The position numbers were made by a program, and so were the translations under genes. Positions 23,125-32,235 of a stretch of 64,000 bases of DNA are shown here, one piece after another; position 1 is the stretch's first letter; the number at the start of each line of letters is the position of its first letter. The DNA is from Chitinophagaceae bacterium. Lineage in GTDB: Bacteria > Bacteroidota > Bacteroidia > Chitinophagales > Chitinophagaceae. Under the pieces are notes generated by a model. The model searched no databases. It saw only the letters and a program-made list of their open reading frames with translations, and was not told the DNA's origin. Where the stretch lies: NCBI GenBank assembly GCA_016786885.1, contig JAEUVO010000003.1, forward strand, positions 1-64,000, in the 5' to 3' direction.

Positions 23125-24981
23125 ATGGCAAGAAAACAGGAAGTATTACATGACGTTGTAATCAAATTTGCAGGAGATAGTGGTGATGGTATGCAACTGA
23201 CGGGCAGCCAGTTTACCAATAACACAGCTTTAATGGGAATAGACCTGGCGACTTTTCCGGACTTTCCGGCTGAGATCAGGGCGCCACAAGGCACCCTGCC
23301 CGGGGTGAGCGGTTTCCAGTTACGGTTTTCTTCAGACCGGGTTTTTACGCCGGGTGATGCCTGTGATGTGCTGGTGGCTATGAATGCAGCCGCATTAAAA
23401 GTAAACCTGACGGCTTTAAAAAAAGGCGGGAAGATCATTGCCAATACGGATGGGTTTGATGCCAAGAATCTCCGGCTGGCTAATTATCCTGAGGGGGAGA
23501 ACCCATTGGAAAATAACAGTCTCAGCAATTACGAAGTGATAAAGATGGATGTGACAAAAATGACCCGTGAGGCATTGAAGGACATTACTATGGGAATGAA
23601 AGAAAAGGACAGGGCCAAGAATATGTTTGTACTGGGTTTTTTGTATTGGATGTACAACCGGGAGATGGAAAACACTATCGATTTTTTGAAAGAGAAGTTT
23701 GGAAAGAAGCCTGATATCCTGGAAAGTAATATCAAAGTATTACAGGCGGGGTATAATTATGGTGATACTACAGAAACCTTCACCACTACCTATTCAGTGG
23801 AGAAGGCTAAAATGGAGCCCGGTTCTTATCGTTCTATTATGGGTAACCAGGCAGTAGCTTACGGACTTATCGCAGCTTCTCAAAAAAGCGGGTTGCCCTT
23901 GTTCCTAGGGTCTTATCCTATTACACCGGCATCGGATATCCTGCATGATCTTAGTAAGTATAAAAATTTTGGTGTCCGTACTTTTCAGGCTGAAGATGAG
24001 ATAGCTGCTATCACTTCTGCTATTGGCGCTGCCTATGGCGGCGCATTGGGCGTTACAACTTCCAGTGGTCCGGGTATAGCTTTAAAAGGAGAGGCTATGG
24101 GATTGGCAGTAATGCTTGAAATTCCTTTGGTGATTATAAACATTCAGCGGGGTGGCCCTTCTACCGGGTTGCCGACAAAAACAGAACAGAGTGACCTGAT
24201 GCAGGCTTATTATGGAAGAAACGGTGAGTGTCCCATGCCTATAGTTTCTGCTTCCACACCTACTGATTGTTTTGATGCGGCATATGAAGCGGTAAGACTT
24301 TCTGTTCAGCATATGACACCCGTTATTTTTTTAAGCGATGGATATATTGCCAATGGGGCTGAACCATGGAAGTATCCGCAGTCAAAAGATCTGCCTGAAA
24401 TAAAAGTTACTTTCAAAAAAGGATTGGCTGAAGGAGAGGAAAAATTTACTCCGTATAAAAGGGATGATAAACTGGCCAGACCATGGGCTGTGCCGGGTAC
24501 TGCAGGCCTTGAGCATCGGATTGGTGGATTAGAAAAGCAAAATATAACAGGTAATGTAAACTATGAGCCGGAGAACCACCAGCTGATGGTAAAGATCAGG
24601 CAGGAAAAAGTAGATAAGATCGCCGATTATATACCTGAACAAAAATTGGACAGCGGACCTGAGAAAGGTAAGATACTTGTATTGGGCTGGGGTTCTACTT
24701 ATGGAGCCATCAAATCTGCTGTTGCAGAATTGCAGTCACAAGGACATGCGGTAAGCCATGCACATCTTCGGTATATCCGTCCTTTCCCGAAAAACCTTGG
24801 CCAGATCATTAAGAATTTCGATACCGTTTTAATACCTGAAATCAATAATGGTCAGCTTATTAAGATCATCCGTGATATATACATGGTAGATGCAAAAGGA
24901 TATAATAAAATCATGGGTGTGCCTATTACCAAAACAGAACTGGTAATGAAGCTGGAAGAAATGCTGGGCCGGGCTAATTAA
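23125..24981 (+). CDS. korA: 2-oxoacid:acceptor oxidoreductase, fused gamma-alpha subunit (KorA type)
   Basis: The 618-residue protein joins a gamma domain at the N-terminus (HDVVIKFAGDSGDGMQL ... RAPQGTLPGVSGFQLRF) to an alpha pyrimidine-binding domain (YPITPASDIL, FQAEDEIAAITSAIGAAYGG, TTSSGPGIALKGEAMGLAV, RGGPSTGLPTKTEQSDLMQA) and a C-terminal domain II (LGWGSTYGAI ... LRYIRPFP). This is the fused alpha subunit of 2-oxoglutarate:ferredoxin oxidoreductase, which converts 2-oxoglutarate and CoA to succinyl-CoA and CO2. The beta subunit that binds thiamine diphosphate and the iron-sulfur cluster normally follows directly in the operon. Here a terminator follows and no beta subunit occurs in the window. 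Confidence 0.9.
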   Translation: MARKQEVLHDVVIKFAGDSGDGMQLTGSQFTNNTALMGIDLATFPDFPAEIRAPQGTLPGVSGFQLRFSSDRVFTPGDACDVLVAMNAAALKVNLTALKKGGKIIANTDGFDAKNLRLANYPEGENPLENNSLSNYEVIKMDVTKMTREALKDITMGMKEKDRAKNMFVLGFLYWMYNREMENTIDFLKEKFGKKPDILESNIKVLQAGYNYGDTTETFTTTYSVEKAKMEPGSYRSIMGNQAVAYGLIAASQKSGLPLFLGSYPITPASDILHDLSKYKNFGVRTFQAEDEIAAITSAIGAAYGGALGVTTSSGPGIALKGEAMGLAVMLEIPLVIINIQRGGPSTGLPTKTEQSDLMQAYYGRNGECPMPIVSASTPTDCFDAAYEAVRLSVQHMTPVIFLSDGYIANGAEPWKYPQSKDLPEIKVTFKKGLAEGEEKFTPYKRDDKLARPWAVPGTAGLEHRIGGLEKQNITGNVNYEPENHQLMVKIRQEKVDKIADYIPEQKLDSGPEKGKILVLGWGSTYGAIKSAVAELQSQGHAVSHAHLRYIRPFPKNLGQIIKNFDTVLIPEINNGQLIKIIRDIYMVDAKGYNKIMGVPITKTELVMKLEEMLGRAN

Positions 24982-25000
24982 AAGATATTCTGAATATTTT

Positions 25001-25032
25001 AAATCCACTGGTTACCACTGGTGGATTTTTTG
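25001..25032 (+). terminator. Terminator after korA
   Basis: AAATCCAC (25001-25008) and GTGGATTT (25021-25028) form a perfect 8-bp stem with further TGG/CCA pairing inside, followed by TTTTTG. It separates korA from the RidA-like gene and supports korA as a one-gene transcript. Confidence 0.7.
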
Positions 25033-25081
25033 TTTTTGGCAGGTAGGAGATTAGTTATTTTCAGATCAAATTTTATTAGTT

Positions 25082-25525
25082 ATGAGAAAAATGCTCTTCC
25101 TTCTTTTATGCTTCCAGCTGGTATTGATATGCTCCATGCAGGCACAGGAAAACAATATCAAAAAGGAAAAATACAACTGGGGTAATGGTACGCAGGATAC
25201 CACTGCCGGTTATGCACAGGCCATAAAAGTGGATAATGTCATTTACATATCAGGCACAGTAGCCAGAGATGTAAACCCGGAAGGGATAAAAAGAGTGTAT
25301 GATGCATTGGAGAGAACACTGAAAAACTATGGAGCTACTTTTCAGAATGTGGTAAAGGAAAATCTGTACACTACAGATATAGAAGCAATGAAAAAGTATA
25401 ATGATGTGAGGAAAGCATATTATAAGAACGATTTTCCTGCAGCTACCTGGGTACAGATACCAAGATTGTTTATGGCTGACGCAAGGCTTGAGATTGAATT
25501 GATAGCTTACTTACCAAAAAAATAA
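25082..25525 (+). CDS. Exported RidA-family (YjgF/UK114-like) protein
   Basis: The 147-residue product has a Sec signal (RKMLFLLLCFQLVLICSMQAQ) followed by a complete YjgF/RidA domain: YAQAIKVDNVIYISGTVARD, VYDALERTLKNYGATFQNVVKENLYTTDI, YYKNDFPAATWVQIPRLF and ARLEIELIAYL. The Arg that RidA enzymes use to hold the imine substrate (in the block PAR-S/T-x-V) is replaced here: the block reads AATWVQI. It is therefore not a typical enamine/imine deaminase. A periplasmic location is also unusual for this family. It is monocistronic. Confidence 0.85.
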   Translation: MRKMLFLLLCFQLVLICSMQAQENNIKKEKYNWGNGTQDTTAGYAQAIKVDNVIYISGTVARDVNPEGIKRVYDALERTLKNYGATFQNVVKENLYTTDIEAMKKYNDVRKAYYKNDFPAATWVQIPRLFMADARLEIELIAYLPKK

Positions 25526-25553
25526 AGACAGTCCCCAAAGCAAATACTTATTA

Positions 25554-25650
25554 TTTAACCACAGATTACACGAATTTTTTCACTGATTTCACAGTGTTAG
25601 TCCAATAAGCAGTGTTATCTGTGAGATAATCTGTGTTGTCTGTGGTTAAA
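25554..25650. repeat. Inverted CCACAGATTACACG-type intergenic repeat
   Basis: TTTAACCACAGA at 25554-25565 is the inverse of TCTGTGGTTAAA at 25639-25650 (12 of 12). Between them ACACGAATT..TCAC..GATTTCACAG and CTGTGAGATAATCTGTGT continue the partial complementarity, giving an element of about 97 bp that can fold into one long hairpin. Bases outside it show no gene. It looks like a dispersed repeat of the 'CCACAGATTACACAG' kind. Confidence 0.65.
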
Positions 25651-25695
25651 GAAATTTTAATACAGCTTCGTTATTAATTTAATAGTATGTGCCCG

Positions 25696-26952
25696 TTAAC
25701 CCGGTGTATATACTTCACCAGCTTCCGGAATCATACCGGCAATAGCAAAGGCGATCATAGTAATAATAAGACCGTACATGAAAATATTATAAGCGATACG
25801 CAGCAGCCTGTATTTTTTTGCCAGTACAACACCTAAGAAATAATTATCCTTCACAATACTGCCGTACAGGTAATTTTTATCGTTCAGCATTTCCAGCATG
25901 GCCCAGTCATAATCCTGCAGGCTCATTTTATAAAAATTGCCAAAGAATAACAGGTTGGTCTTTTTATTATGGATATCCTCTTGCGTAAAAGTGCCGTGGT
26001 TAACATTGGGCCGGGTAGCCAGAATAGCAAAAACGATCACTACTACACAAAGAGTAACCAATAACATAACAGGGATCTTCAGATTCGGATTTTTTTGAAG
26101 CTCAGTAAACAGTGAGGAGATAACAATCGATAATATGATCGCATTCACAGAGATGAGGATGTTGGCTTTTGAATCGGCCATCTGGCTCAGGTTATTTTGT
26201 GTTTGCGCCATAATACGGAACACCGTATTGATACCTCTTTCGGTTTGATTTTCTTTTGCCTTTTTTGCTTTGGCATCCGCCGCAGCCTGTTCACTTAGTT
26301 CAGGCTCTTTGGTTTTTTTTTCTTTTTCCTTTTTTTCTGGTTTAGCCATATCTGCTGGTTTTTTTTCTTTTAATTCAACCAGGTACTTTTCTTTTACGGG
26401 TTGGAGAATTTTTTGTCCATAGGGAGTGAAATACTTGTGAGCTTCTAAAAAGGCGATATTGTTCTGCCGCCATTCCTTTTTTGAAAGATCTTCACCACCA
26501 AACTCTTTTAGTTCTTCCCGTAATAAACGGCTCTTTTCTTTAAAATTATCTGCACCCAGATGAAAAAGGTCGGCATCACATATAATTTGCTCGATGGGAG
26601 TTACCGGGTTTTGGGGCATCCGGGTTGCAATGATGCATCCCGTGACTTTATTAACCAACTCTCCGGTTATGCCATGTGAATTCAAAAAATCAACGGCATG
26701 TTGCACACTCACACTTTCATGATCCTTTGCCTGCCCGGCGCTATAGCCTGTATCATGAAACCAGGCGGCTATATACAGCGCCAGCTTGTCTTCTTCGGTC
26801 AACTGTACATTTTCCGCTATCTTTTCACAGGAGGCCACCACTTCCCGGGTATGCTGAAGTGTATGAAATGTAACAGATTTGCTAACTCTGTTCGCAATTA
26901 GGTTAGAAGCAAAGTCCTGGGCATCTTTCAGAAGAGCAGCCTGATTTTCCAT
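25696..26952 (-). CDS. HD phosphohydrolase fused to a Pycsar-effector-type membrane domain (PycTM, DUF5706)
   Basis: In the 418-residue protein, residues about 1-150 form an HD domain with metal ligands H34 (HTLQHTRE), H66-D67 (WFHDTGY) and D126 (CDADLFHLG), plus DHES at 77-80. A Lys/Glu-rich linker follows (about 190-235). The PycTM domain begins at about residue 238 with FRIMAQTQNNLSQMADSKAN. It has hydrophobic segments ANILISVNAIILSIVISSLF and PVMLLVTLCVVVIVFAILATRP, and another pair near the C-terminus (LIITMIAFAIAGMI). PycTM domains are the membrane-disrupting effectors of the Pycsar anti-phage system, activated by cyclic UMP or CMP. No pyrimidine cyclase gene is next to it. The role may be defence or nucleotide signalling. 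Confidence 0.82.
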   Translation of the reverse strand: MENQAALLKDAQDFASNLIANRVSKSVTFHTLQHTREVVASCEKIAENVQLTEEDKLALYIAAWFHDTGYSAGQAKDHESVSVQHAVDFLNSHGITGELVNKVTGCIIATRMPQNPVTPIEQIICDADLFHLGADNFKEKSRLLREELKEFGGEDLSKKEWRQNNIAFLEAHKYFTPYGQKILQPVKEKYLVELKEKKPADMAKPEKKEKEKKTKEPELSEQAAADAKAKKAKENQTERGINTVFRIMAQTQNNLSQMADSKANILISVNAIILSIVISSLFTELQKNPNLKIPVMLLVTLCVVVIVFAILATRPNVNHGTFTQEDIHNKKTNLLFFGNFYKMSLQDYDWAMLEMLNDKNYLYGSIVKDNYFLGVVLAKKYRLLRIAYNIFMYGLIITMIAFAIAGMIPEAGEVYTPG

Positions 26953-26998
26953 CGTGTTATACAGATAACTTTTAATAAATTTAATAAAAATTAAAAGA

Positions 26999-27859
26999 AT
27001 GAGATTTTTTAATTTGTTGTTCCGGTTTACTTTTTTGGCTTTCTTGATCAGTTTTATTTTACCGGCCTGCGAAGGGAAAAAGCCCCGTACGATAAAATCA
27101 CCACCACATTATAATTTTTCAGAGGCAGTGATAGAAAAATTAGATATCAGGCTTAAAGAAATATCGGGTTTGGCATGGGATAACAGAAACGATGAATTTG
27201 TAGCCCACTATGATGAGGCGGGAAAATTGTTTTACCTGGACAAAGAAAAAAAATCCATCAAAGCAGAATATATTTTTGGTAAAAAAGGTGATTATGAAGA
27301 TATAGTGCTGGTCAACAGTGTGCCCTATATTCTACGAAGTGATGGAATGATCACCAAAGTCATTAAGGACAGCACCGGTAAAGTGTACGGCCAGGAGATT
27401 GGTAAACTGGGTATAACCGGTACCAATGATTTTGAAGCCATGTACTACGACCCTGCCCGCAATGCATTGGTGCTTATCTGCAAGAATTGTGAGATGGATA
27501 ATAAATCATCAGTGAGCACTTTCGCCTTTTACCTGGATTCAACAGGATTTGATAACAGCCCGCTGTTTACTATTGATGCGGATGAAGTGAGAAATCTTTC
27601 TCCTCACAAGACGTCTAAATTCCAGCCTTCTGCAGCTGCCATACATCCTGTATTGAAAAAACTGTTTATTGTTTCATCTGCCAGTAATCAGCTGGCAATT
27701 GCCGGGCTTAATGGTAAAGTAGAAACCGTTACTGAATTGGGTAAGAAATTATTTCCACAGCCGGAAGGGCTGACCTTCAAGTCAAACGGTGATATGTATA
27801 TTTCCAACGAAGGGGTAACAGGTAAAGCTACTATCCTACGATTTGTTTATAAACCGTAA
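26999..27859 (+). CDS. SdiA-regulated (YjiK-like) beta-propeller lipoprotein
   Basis: The 286-residue product has a lipoprotein signal (FLAFLISFILPAC lipobox). The mature part carries repeated propeller blades including LKEISGLAWDNRNDEFVAHYDEAGKLF, GDYEDIVLV, NDFEAMYYDPARNALVLICK, FQPSAAAIHPVLKKLFIVSSASNQLAI and QPEGLTFKSNGDMYISNEG. The ISGLAWD and PEGLTF...MYISNEG motifs are characteristic of the SdiA-regulated/YjiK domain. Function unknown; a surface or periplasmic sensing or esterase-like role has been suggested for related propellers, but nothing in the sequence decides. It is divergent from the HD-PycTM gene (46 bp) and overlaps the convergent PAP2 gene by 24 bp. Confidence 0.83.
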   Translation: MRFFNLLFRFTFLAFLISFILPACEGKKPRTIKSPPHYNFSEAVIEKLDIRLKEISGLAWDNRNDEFVAHYDEAGKLFYLDKEKKSIKAEYIFGKKGDYEDIVLVNSVPYILRSDGMITKVIKDSTGKVYGQEIGKLGITGTNDFEAMYYDPARNALVLICKNCEMDNKSSVSTFAFYLDSTGFDNSPLFTIDADEVRNLSPHKTSKFQPSAAAIHPVLKKLFIVSSASNQLAIAGLNGKVETVTELGKKLFPQPEGLTFKSNGDMYISNEGVTGKATILRFVYKP

Positions 27860-28492
27860 TTCCATTTTCCGGATTAAATATAAACAGGCGAAAAGCCATA
27901 AAAAGCCAATTAGAAAACCAGCCACTACATCTGTGGCATAATGGACCCGCAGGTAAATACGGCTGAACCCGATAGCAAGGATCAATACGGAGAAGAAAAT
28001 AATGAGAAAATTCCTTTGCCATTTGTTTTTCATGTAAACTACCGCAAACCATATCACTAGTCCATAAAAGGTCATACCCATAAATGCATGGCCACTGGGA
28101 AAGCTAAAGTTGGTAATACCTTCAATAAGCGGATCGGGGGGACGTTGGCGTTTCAACAGATTTTTTAATAAGGACATGAATCCAAGACTGCTTAAGGAGA
28201 TAAGCACCACTCTTATCGCCATCCATTTTTTCTTGTACAAAAGCAATACGAGTATTAAGAACAGGTTGGCGGGAATCAGAAAACTGTGTTTGCCAAGAAA
28301 CGAAATAAAAGTCATTACACTGGTTGTGCCGGAGTTGATATAAGGTGAAATAGCCAAAAATGCCTGGTGATCAATGGATGATTCTTTACCCAGGAATACA
28401 GTGGAAAAAATAAGGGATAATAATATCGTGGAAGAAATAACAGAAGCAGCAACCACCTTATTGTTACTTCGTATAATTTTCACCGGTTTCAT
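27836..28492 (-). CDS. PAP2-family phosphatase
   Basis: The 218-residue membrane protein has the three PAP2 motifs: KNLLKRQRPPDP (K-x6-RP), FPSGHAF (PSGH) and SRIYLRVHYATDVVAG (SR-x5-H-x3-D). These lie between about six hydrophobic segments, as in undecaprenyl-diphosphate or lipid-phosphate phosphatases. It should remove phosphate from a membrane lipid on the outer face of the inner membrane. The gene lies 20 bp downstream of the long metallophosphoesterase gene on the same strand, so the two may be co-transcribed, and its 3' end overlaps the convergent lipoprotein gene. Confidence 0.9.
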   Translation of the reverse strand: MKPVKIIRSNNKVVAASVISSTILLSLIFSTVFLGKESSIDHQAFLAISPYINSGTTSVMTFISFLGKHSFLIPANLFLILVLLLYKKKWMAIRVVLISLSSLGFMSLLKNLLKRQRPPDPLIEGITNFSFPSGHAFMGMTFYGLVIWFAVVYMKNKWQRNFLIIFFSVLILAIGFSRIYLRVHYATDVVAGFLIGFLWLFACLYLIRKMELRFINKS

Positions 28493-28512
28493 ACTACAGA
28501 GAAAATCATTTC

Positions 28513-31500
28513 TTAATAAGTATAATTAATGCGTTTGGCCAGTGTAAAATTGAATATTCTTTCTTTTTCAGAGAAACCCGCATTGGCCGAAATAACAAAG
28601 AGATTAAACGGCATAAAATAAAGACCGCCACCATATCCTCCATGCCAGCGGGAGGAACGTTCACCCGGAAGCCAAACCCTGCCGGCATCATAGAAAGCGG
28701 TCAACCCAACCTGGCCGGGCAGAACATTAGAGCTCATACCAAAGAGTTTTATTCTCAGCTCAAGGCCACTGTATAAAGAAGAAGTGCCTGCAAACCTGTT
28801 TTTCCTAAAACCATACAGGTTATTATTTGCCCCGAGTGTCAGTGCCTGAAAATATTCATAGTTCTCACTGAAAACATGCCCTCCTCCAAATTTCAGCACA
28901 GCAACGAATTTGGCAGGATCTGTAAAGCTTGCATATACTGACATATCGGAGGTAAAAGCAACGTAATTATGATTACCTTTTTTCAAACCCGCAGTGGAAA
29001 CAAATTCAGTCTTCCAATGCATACCACGGGTGGGGAACAAGTCATTATTACGATTATCCACCAGCATCATAAACTTCGCACCCAAATAATCTTTCTTGCT
29101 GTAAATAGTGGCGGAATCAAGCACATTAGAAGGTTTACCAAAAAAATTATTCCTGTTGTCGGCAATATCATTCCGGTAACTAAGAAAATAAGGACCTGCA
29201 AAAAGATGCAGCTTTTCAAAAAATCTTTTTCTCAGTAAGGCAGATGCTTCAAACTGGCTGAACCTGCTTTGATAGAAATCCTTTGGTTTTGAGAGGTCAA
29301 TCTCTGAGTTATTACCCAGGCCAAAGAAATTTCTTATTGCCGGGGTGGAATAATTCATATTAATTACCAGGTCGGTTCTCCGGGTGATATGATTAAACTC
29401 TCCGGTATAATTAAACTGCCAGGCCTTACGGGTAACTGCATATAATACCGAAAGTTTCTGATCGCTTGCATAAGGCAGGTTTCTGAAGCCATAAGTTCTT
29501 TTTGAAAAAGCAGATCCGATCCAAAAACCATCATCTGTGTTTTGACCAAAATGCAGTTGTGGAAAACGGGTTGTATTATAGTTGAAACCAAATATGTCTT
29601 TATCATTCACAGGGGCGTCATTGGAAAAACGGCTTTTTGCTTTGCTTTTGTTTTTGATATGGTTTCCTCCATCCTTAAGGTCATACAGTAATGTTTCTAC
29701 ATGTCCCTTTATATCAAAAGTGTCATATCCTTTTCCGCCTATGATACGGATCTTAATACTTGATTCGGCATTTTCTTCAATTTCAAACAGGTCATCATCA
29801 TGCAGTCCATAAAGTCTTATTTCTTTTGTTACAGAAGGATCGAATACCCGGCTGTACATAACAAAACTGGTATCACTCTTCTTTGTTCTTGCAAATACCT
29901 TCACCTGCAGGCCGTTGCCATATTTGCTCACCTTAAAGTATTCTTTCTTATTGCTGCCAAGGATATTTACTTTTTTGGAAATGAAATGGTAGTATCTCAT
30001 TCCTTCTGCAGAAAGGAGGTTGCGGCGGCTGATCATTTTTTCAGCAATAGTGTTTCCGCTGATCCGGGCAATTTCAGGAGGCAATTCATTTATTGATTTG
30101 CGGATAACAGAATCTGAAAGTCTTTGACCCGTTTCTGCTATAATAGTTTCCCACTCAGCAGCATCAAGATCTGTAAGAAAAAGACGATCAAAATCTTTTG
30201 CACTATAACCCAGCCAGTCTATTTTAGGAATATCATGCCTGAATCCTTTCAGGAAAGGCAGGGCTCTGCGGCTTAATCCTTTTAGCAAAAATCCATCAGA
30301 GTAGAAATAAGCCTGGTCCCGGTCACGGGGAATAGGATAGTATATCTTGCCCTTACCTGTGTCTACACTTCCCCACCTCCATTGATCAAGATGACGGTCA
30401 AAATCACCCACTACTATATCAAGCAGTCTTGCTTTTAATACTTCCTCCTGTATAGGGCGGTGATCGTTTTCTTCCAGCATCTTGTCAAAAAACTTTGCCG
30501 TTGTTTTGGTTTCATCTGTTTCCTTGGAAAGATTTATTTCTTTAGGCGCCTGGTCAAAGAGCCGCCTGATCAATTTCATCTCGAGGCTGTCATTTACGGC
30601 ATTTCTTTCTTCCAGCATGCAAACTTTATTGGCAAAAGTTGTTCTGTAAACACCGAAAGCAGGGTCGTCTGGAACAAAGAAGAGTTTAGGATGCGGGGCA
30701 GCAATATCCAATGCATCTGCCAACGACGGAATAATTAATGGGGCATACGGATAAGATGCAGAATTTAACTCCAGTGCGATGTCTTCAGCAAAAGTACCTC
30801 TCAGATTTTTGGGAATTGCCCTTGTTGCCAGTTTATCCACTGTCCGCAGCATCCATTCTTTTCCATTTTTATCTTTCAGCCGTAAAGATTGTGTTTGCTT
30901 TCCTCCTCCAAGGCTTATTATAGAAAGGCCACCTTTTTCTTCACTGATCTTGAAAACTTTCATCTCAACCGGGGTTGACCATTCAGTACGATAATTATTG
31001 CCGATGATAAATTTTTTAAGCCCTGTAGCCACAGGAAAATTCTTACTTGCCGGCCTTGTCACTTTGTCTTTGTTAAGATCATTATTAGTCAGTGTTGTTA
31101 TACTTGCCGGGAGCTCTTCTGTTACAGCGGAAAAGTTCAATAAAGGCTCATGGTATTGTTTTACTACAGAATCGGATACGGTATAGAATGAAATAAAAAC
31201 ATTTTTAGCAGCTGATATCTCTATTACAGCAAAACCTTCTGAGGTGGAATTGAAGAAGCTGTTCTTGTTTTGAGAAGTGCGGTTTTGTTTGCAACCACCG
31301 CCGCTGACGATATAGTTATAATTATTTTCTTTTATAAGCTGCAGGTTATGATCGTGTCCTGATACGAATACGATATTTTTGGAAAGAGGCTTAATGGCAT
31401 CCGACACCTGGTCAATCATATTAGTGTAATTAGGATGCTTGATATCCTGCGGTGTGCCGAAAACGCTTCGGGCAATCGGGTAAACAGAACCGATAACCGG

Positions 31501-32235
31501 TAAGGGAATGTACAGATTCTTTCGAATATCAGTAAGGGGGAAGATATGCTGTTTGATAGTATAATACCCGCCGTGCATCCCGTTGCTTTTAAAAGGATGA
31601 TGACAAGCGAGGATAATTAGTTTTTTGGCGTTACGGGCTGCTATATCACCTATCTGGGTTACTAATTCTTCTTTTGTTTTGCAGGAGCAGTCAGATTCTA
31701 TTTCAGGTTTATCATAAGGGTGCAGCCACCATTGGCTGTCAAACAGAATAAGAGCTATGTCGTTACCAATAAGTATTTCTTTTGGTCCGGGGCAACCGTC
31801 CTTAGGAAAAAATTCTACATTGGGTTTTTGTAAAAATTCAATATAAAGTTGCTGTCTTATGATAGCATTGAGGCCACCCTTTCGTCCGTTATCCCAATCA
31901 TGGTTACCGGGTATCATATACACCTTTGCCGGAGTACCATCTGCTATTGAAACCTGTGTGTCGAGAATCGCTTTTCCTCTTGTGTACTGAAGTGCATACT
32001 GGTCATCCGGCAGCCCCGTTTTATAAAGATTATCACCAAGAAAAAGGATAGTAGTCTTATTGTCGAGAGGGATGTTTTTCTTTACTGCATCCACCACCGG
32101 GTGTCTGCCATTAGTAAGCTGTCCCGCATCACCAATTAATATAATCCGCTGAGCTATAGTATCTGTTTGAGCTTTCAGCGACAGGGTCAGTAAAAATGAC
32201 AACCCAATGAGACTGATATTTTTTTTATTAAACAC
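28513..32235 (-). CDS. Exported metallophosphoesterase with kinase-like module and outer-membrane barrel
   Basis: The 1240-residue product starts with GTG and has a Sec signal (ending LKAQ at 23). Residues 30-340 form a calcineurin-like phosphoesterase: GDAG (35-38), GDN (67-69), GNHD (110-113), CHHP (211-214) and GHDH (293-296). Residues about 405-720 contain a conserved module with a Gly-rich loop (GGGKQTQSLRL, 443-453), a Lys (VDK, 468), GDFDRHLDQW (610-619) and PRDRDQAF (636-643). This order resembles atypical kinases of the CotH/Fam20C/HipA type. After a beta-rich segment (FDPSVTKEIRLYG) the last 450 residues read like an Omp85/D15-type surface antigen barrel, ending in an aromatic residue (RINYTY). 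The enzymatic half should face the periplasm or cell surface. Confidence 0.8.
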   Translation of the reverse strand: MFNKKNISLIGLSFLLTLSLKAQTDTIAQRIILIGDAGQLTNGRHPVVDAVKKNIPLDNKTTILFLGDNLYKTGLPDDQYALQYTRGKAILDTQVSIADGTPAKVYMIPGNHDWDNGRKGGLNAIIRQQLYIEFLQKPNVEFFPKDGCPGPKEILIGNDIALILFDSQWWLHPYDKPEIESDCSCKTKEELVTQIGDIAARNAKKLIILACHHPFKSNGMHGGYYTIKQHIFPLTDIRKNLYIPLPVIGSVYPIARSVFGTPQDIKHPNYTNMIDQVSDAIKPLSKNIVFVSGHDHNLQLIKENNYNYIVSGGGCKQNRTSQNKNSFFNSTSEGFAVIEISAAKNVFISFYTVSDSVVKQYHEPLLNFSAVTEELPASITTLTNNDLNKDKVTRPASKNFPVATGLKKFIIGNNYRTEWSTPVEMKVFKISEEKGGLSIISLGGGKQTQSLRLKDKNGKEWMLRTVDKLATRAIPKNLRGTFAEDIALELNSASYPYAPLIIPSLADALDIAAPHPKLFFVPDDPAFGVYRTTFANKVCMLEERNAVNDSLEMKLIRRLFDQAPKEINLSKETDETKTTAKFFDKMLEENDHRPIQEEVLKARLLDIVVGDFDRHLDQWRWGSVDTGKGKIYYPIPRDRDQAYFYSDGFLLKGLSRRALPFLKGFRHDIPKIDWLGYSAKDFDRLFLTDLDAAEWETIIAETGQRLSDSVIRKSINELPPEIARISGNTIAEKMISRRNLLSAEGMRYYHFISKKVNILGSNKKEYFKVSKYGNGLQVKVFARTKKSDTSFVMYSRVFDPSVTKEIRLYGLHDDDLFEIEENAESSIKIRIIGGKGYDTFDIKGHVETLLYDLKDGGNHIKNKSKAKSRFSNDAPVNDKDIFGFNYNTTRFPQLHFGQNTDDGFWIGSAFSKRTYGFRNLPYASDQKLSVLYAVTRKAWQFNYTGEFNHITRRTDLVINMNYSTPAIRNFFGLGNNSEIDLSKPKDFYQSRFSQFEASALLRKRFFEKLHLFAGPYFLSYRNDIADNRNNFFGKPSNVLDSATIYSKKDYLGAKFMMLVDNRNNDLFPTRGMHWKTEFVSTAGLKKGNHNYVAFTSDMSVYASFTDPAKFVAVLKFGGGHVFSENYEYFQALTLGANNNLYGFRKNRFAGTSSLYSGLELRIKLFGMSSNVLPGQVGLTAFYDAGRVWLPGERSSRWHGGYGGGLYFMPFNLFVISANAGFSEKERIFNFTLAKRINYTY

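Noticed and set aside
28969..31186. Open frames opposite the metallophosphoesterase-barrel gene
   Set aside because: All are antisense shadows of a clearly coding frame with recognised domains and motifs.
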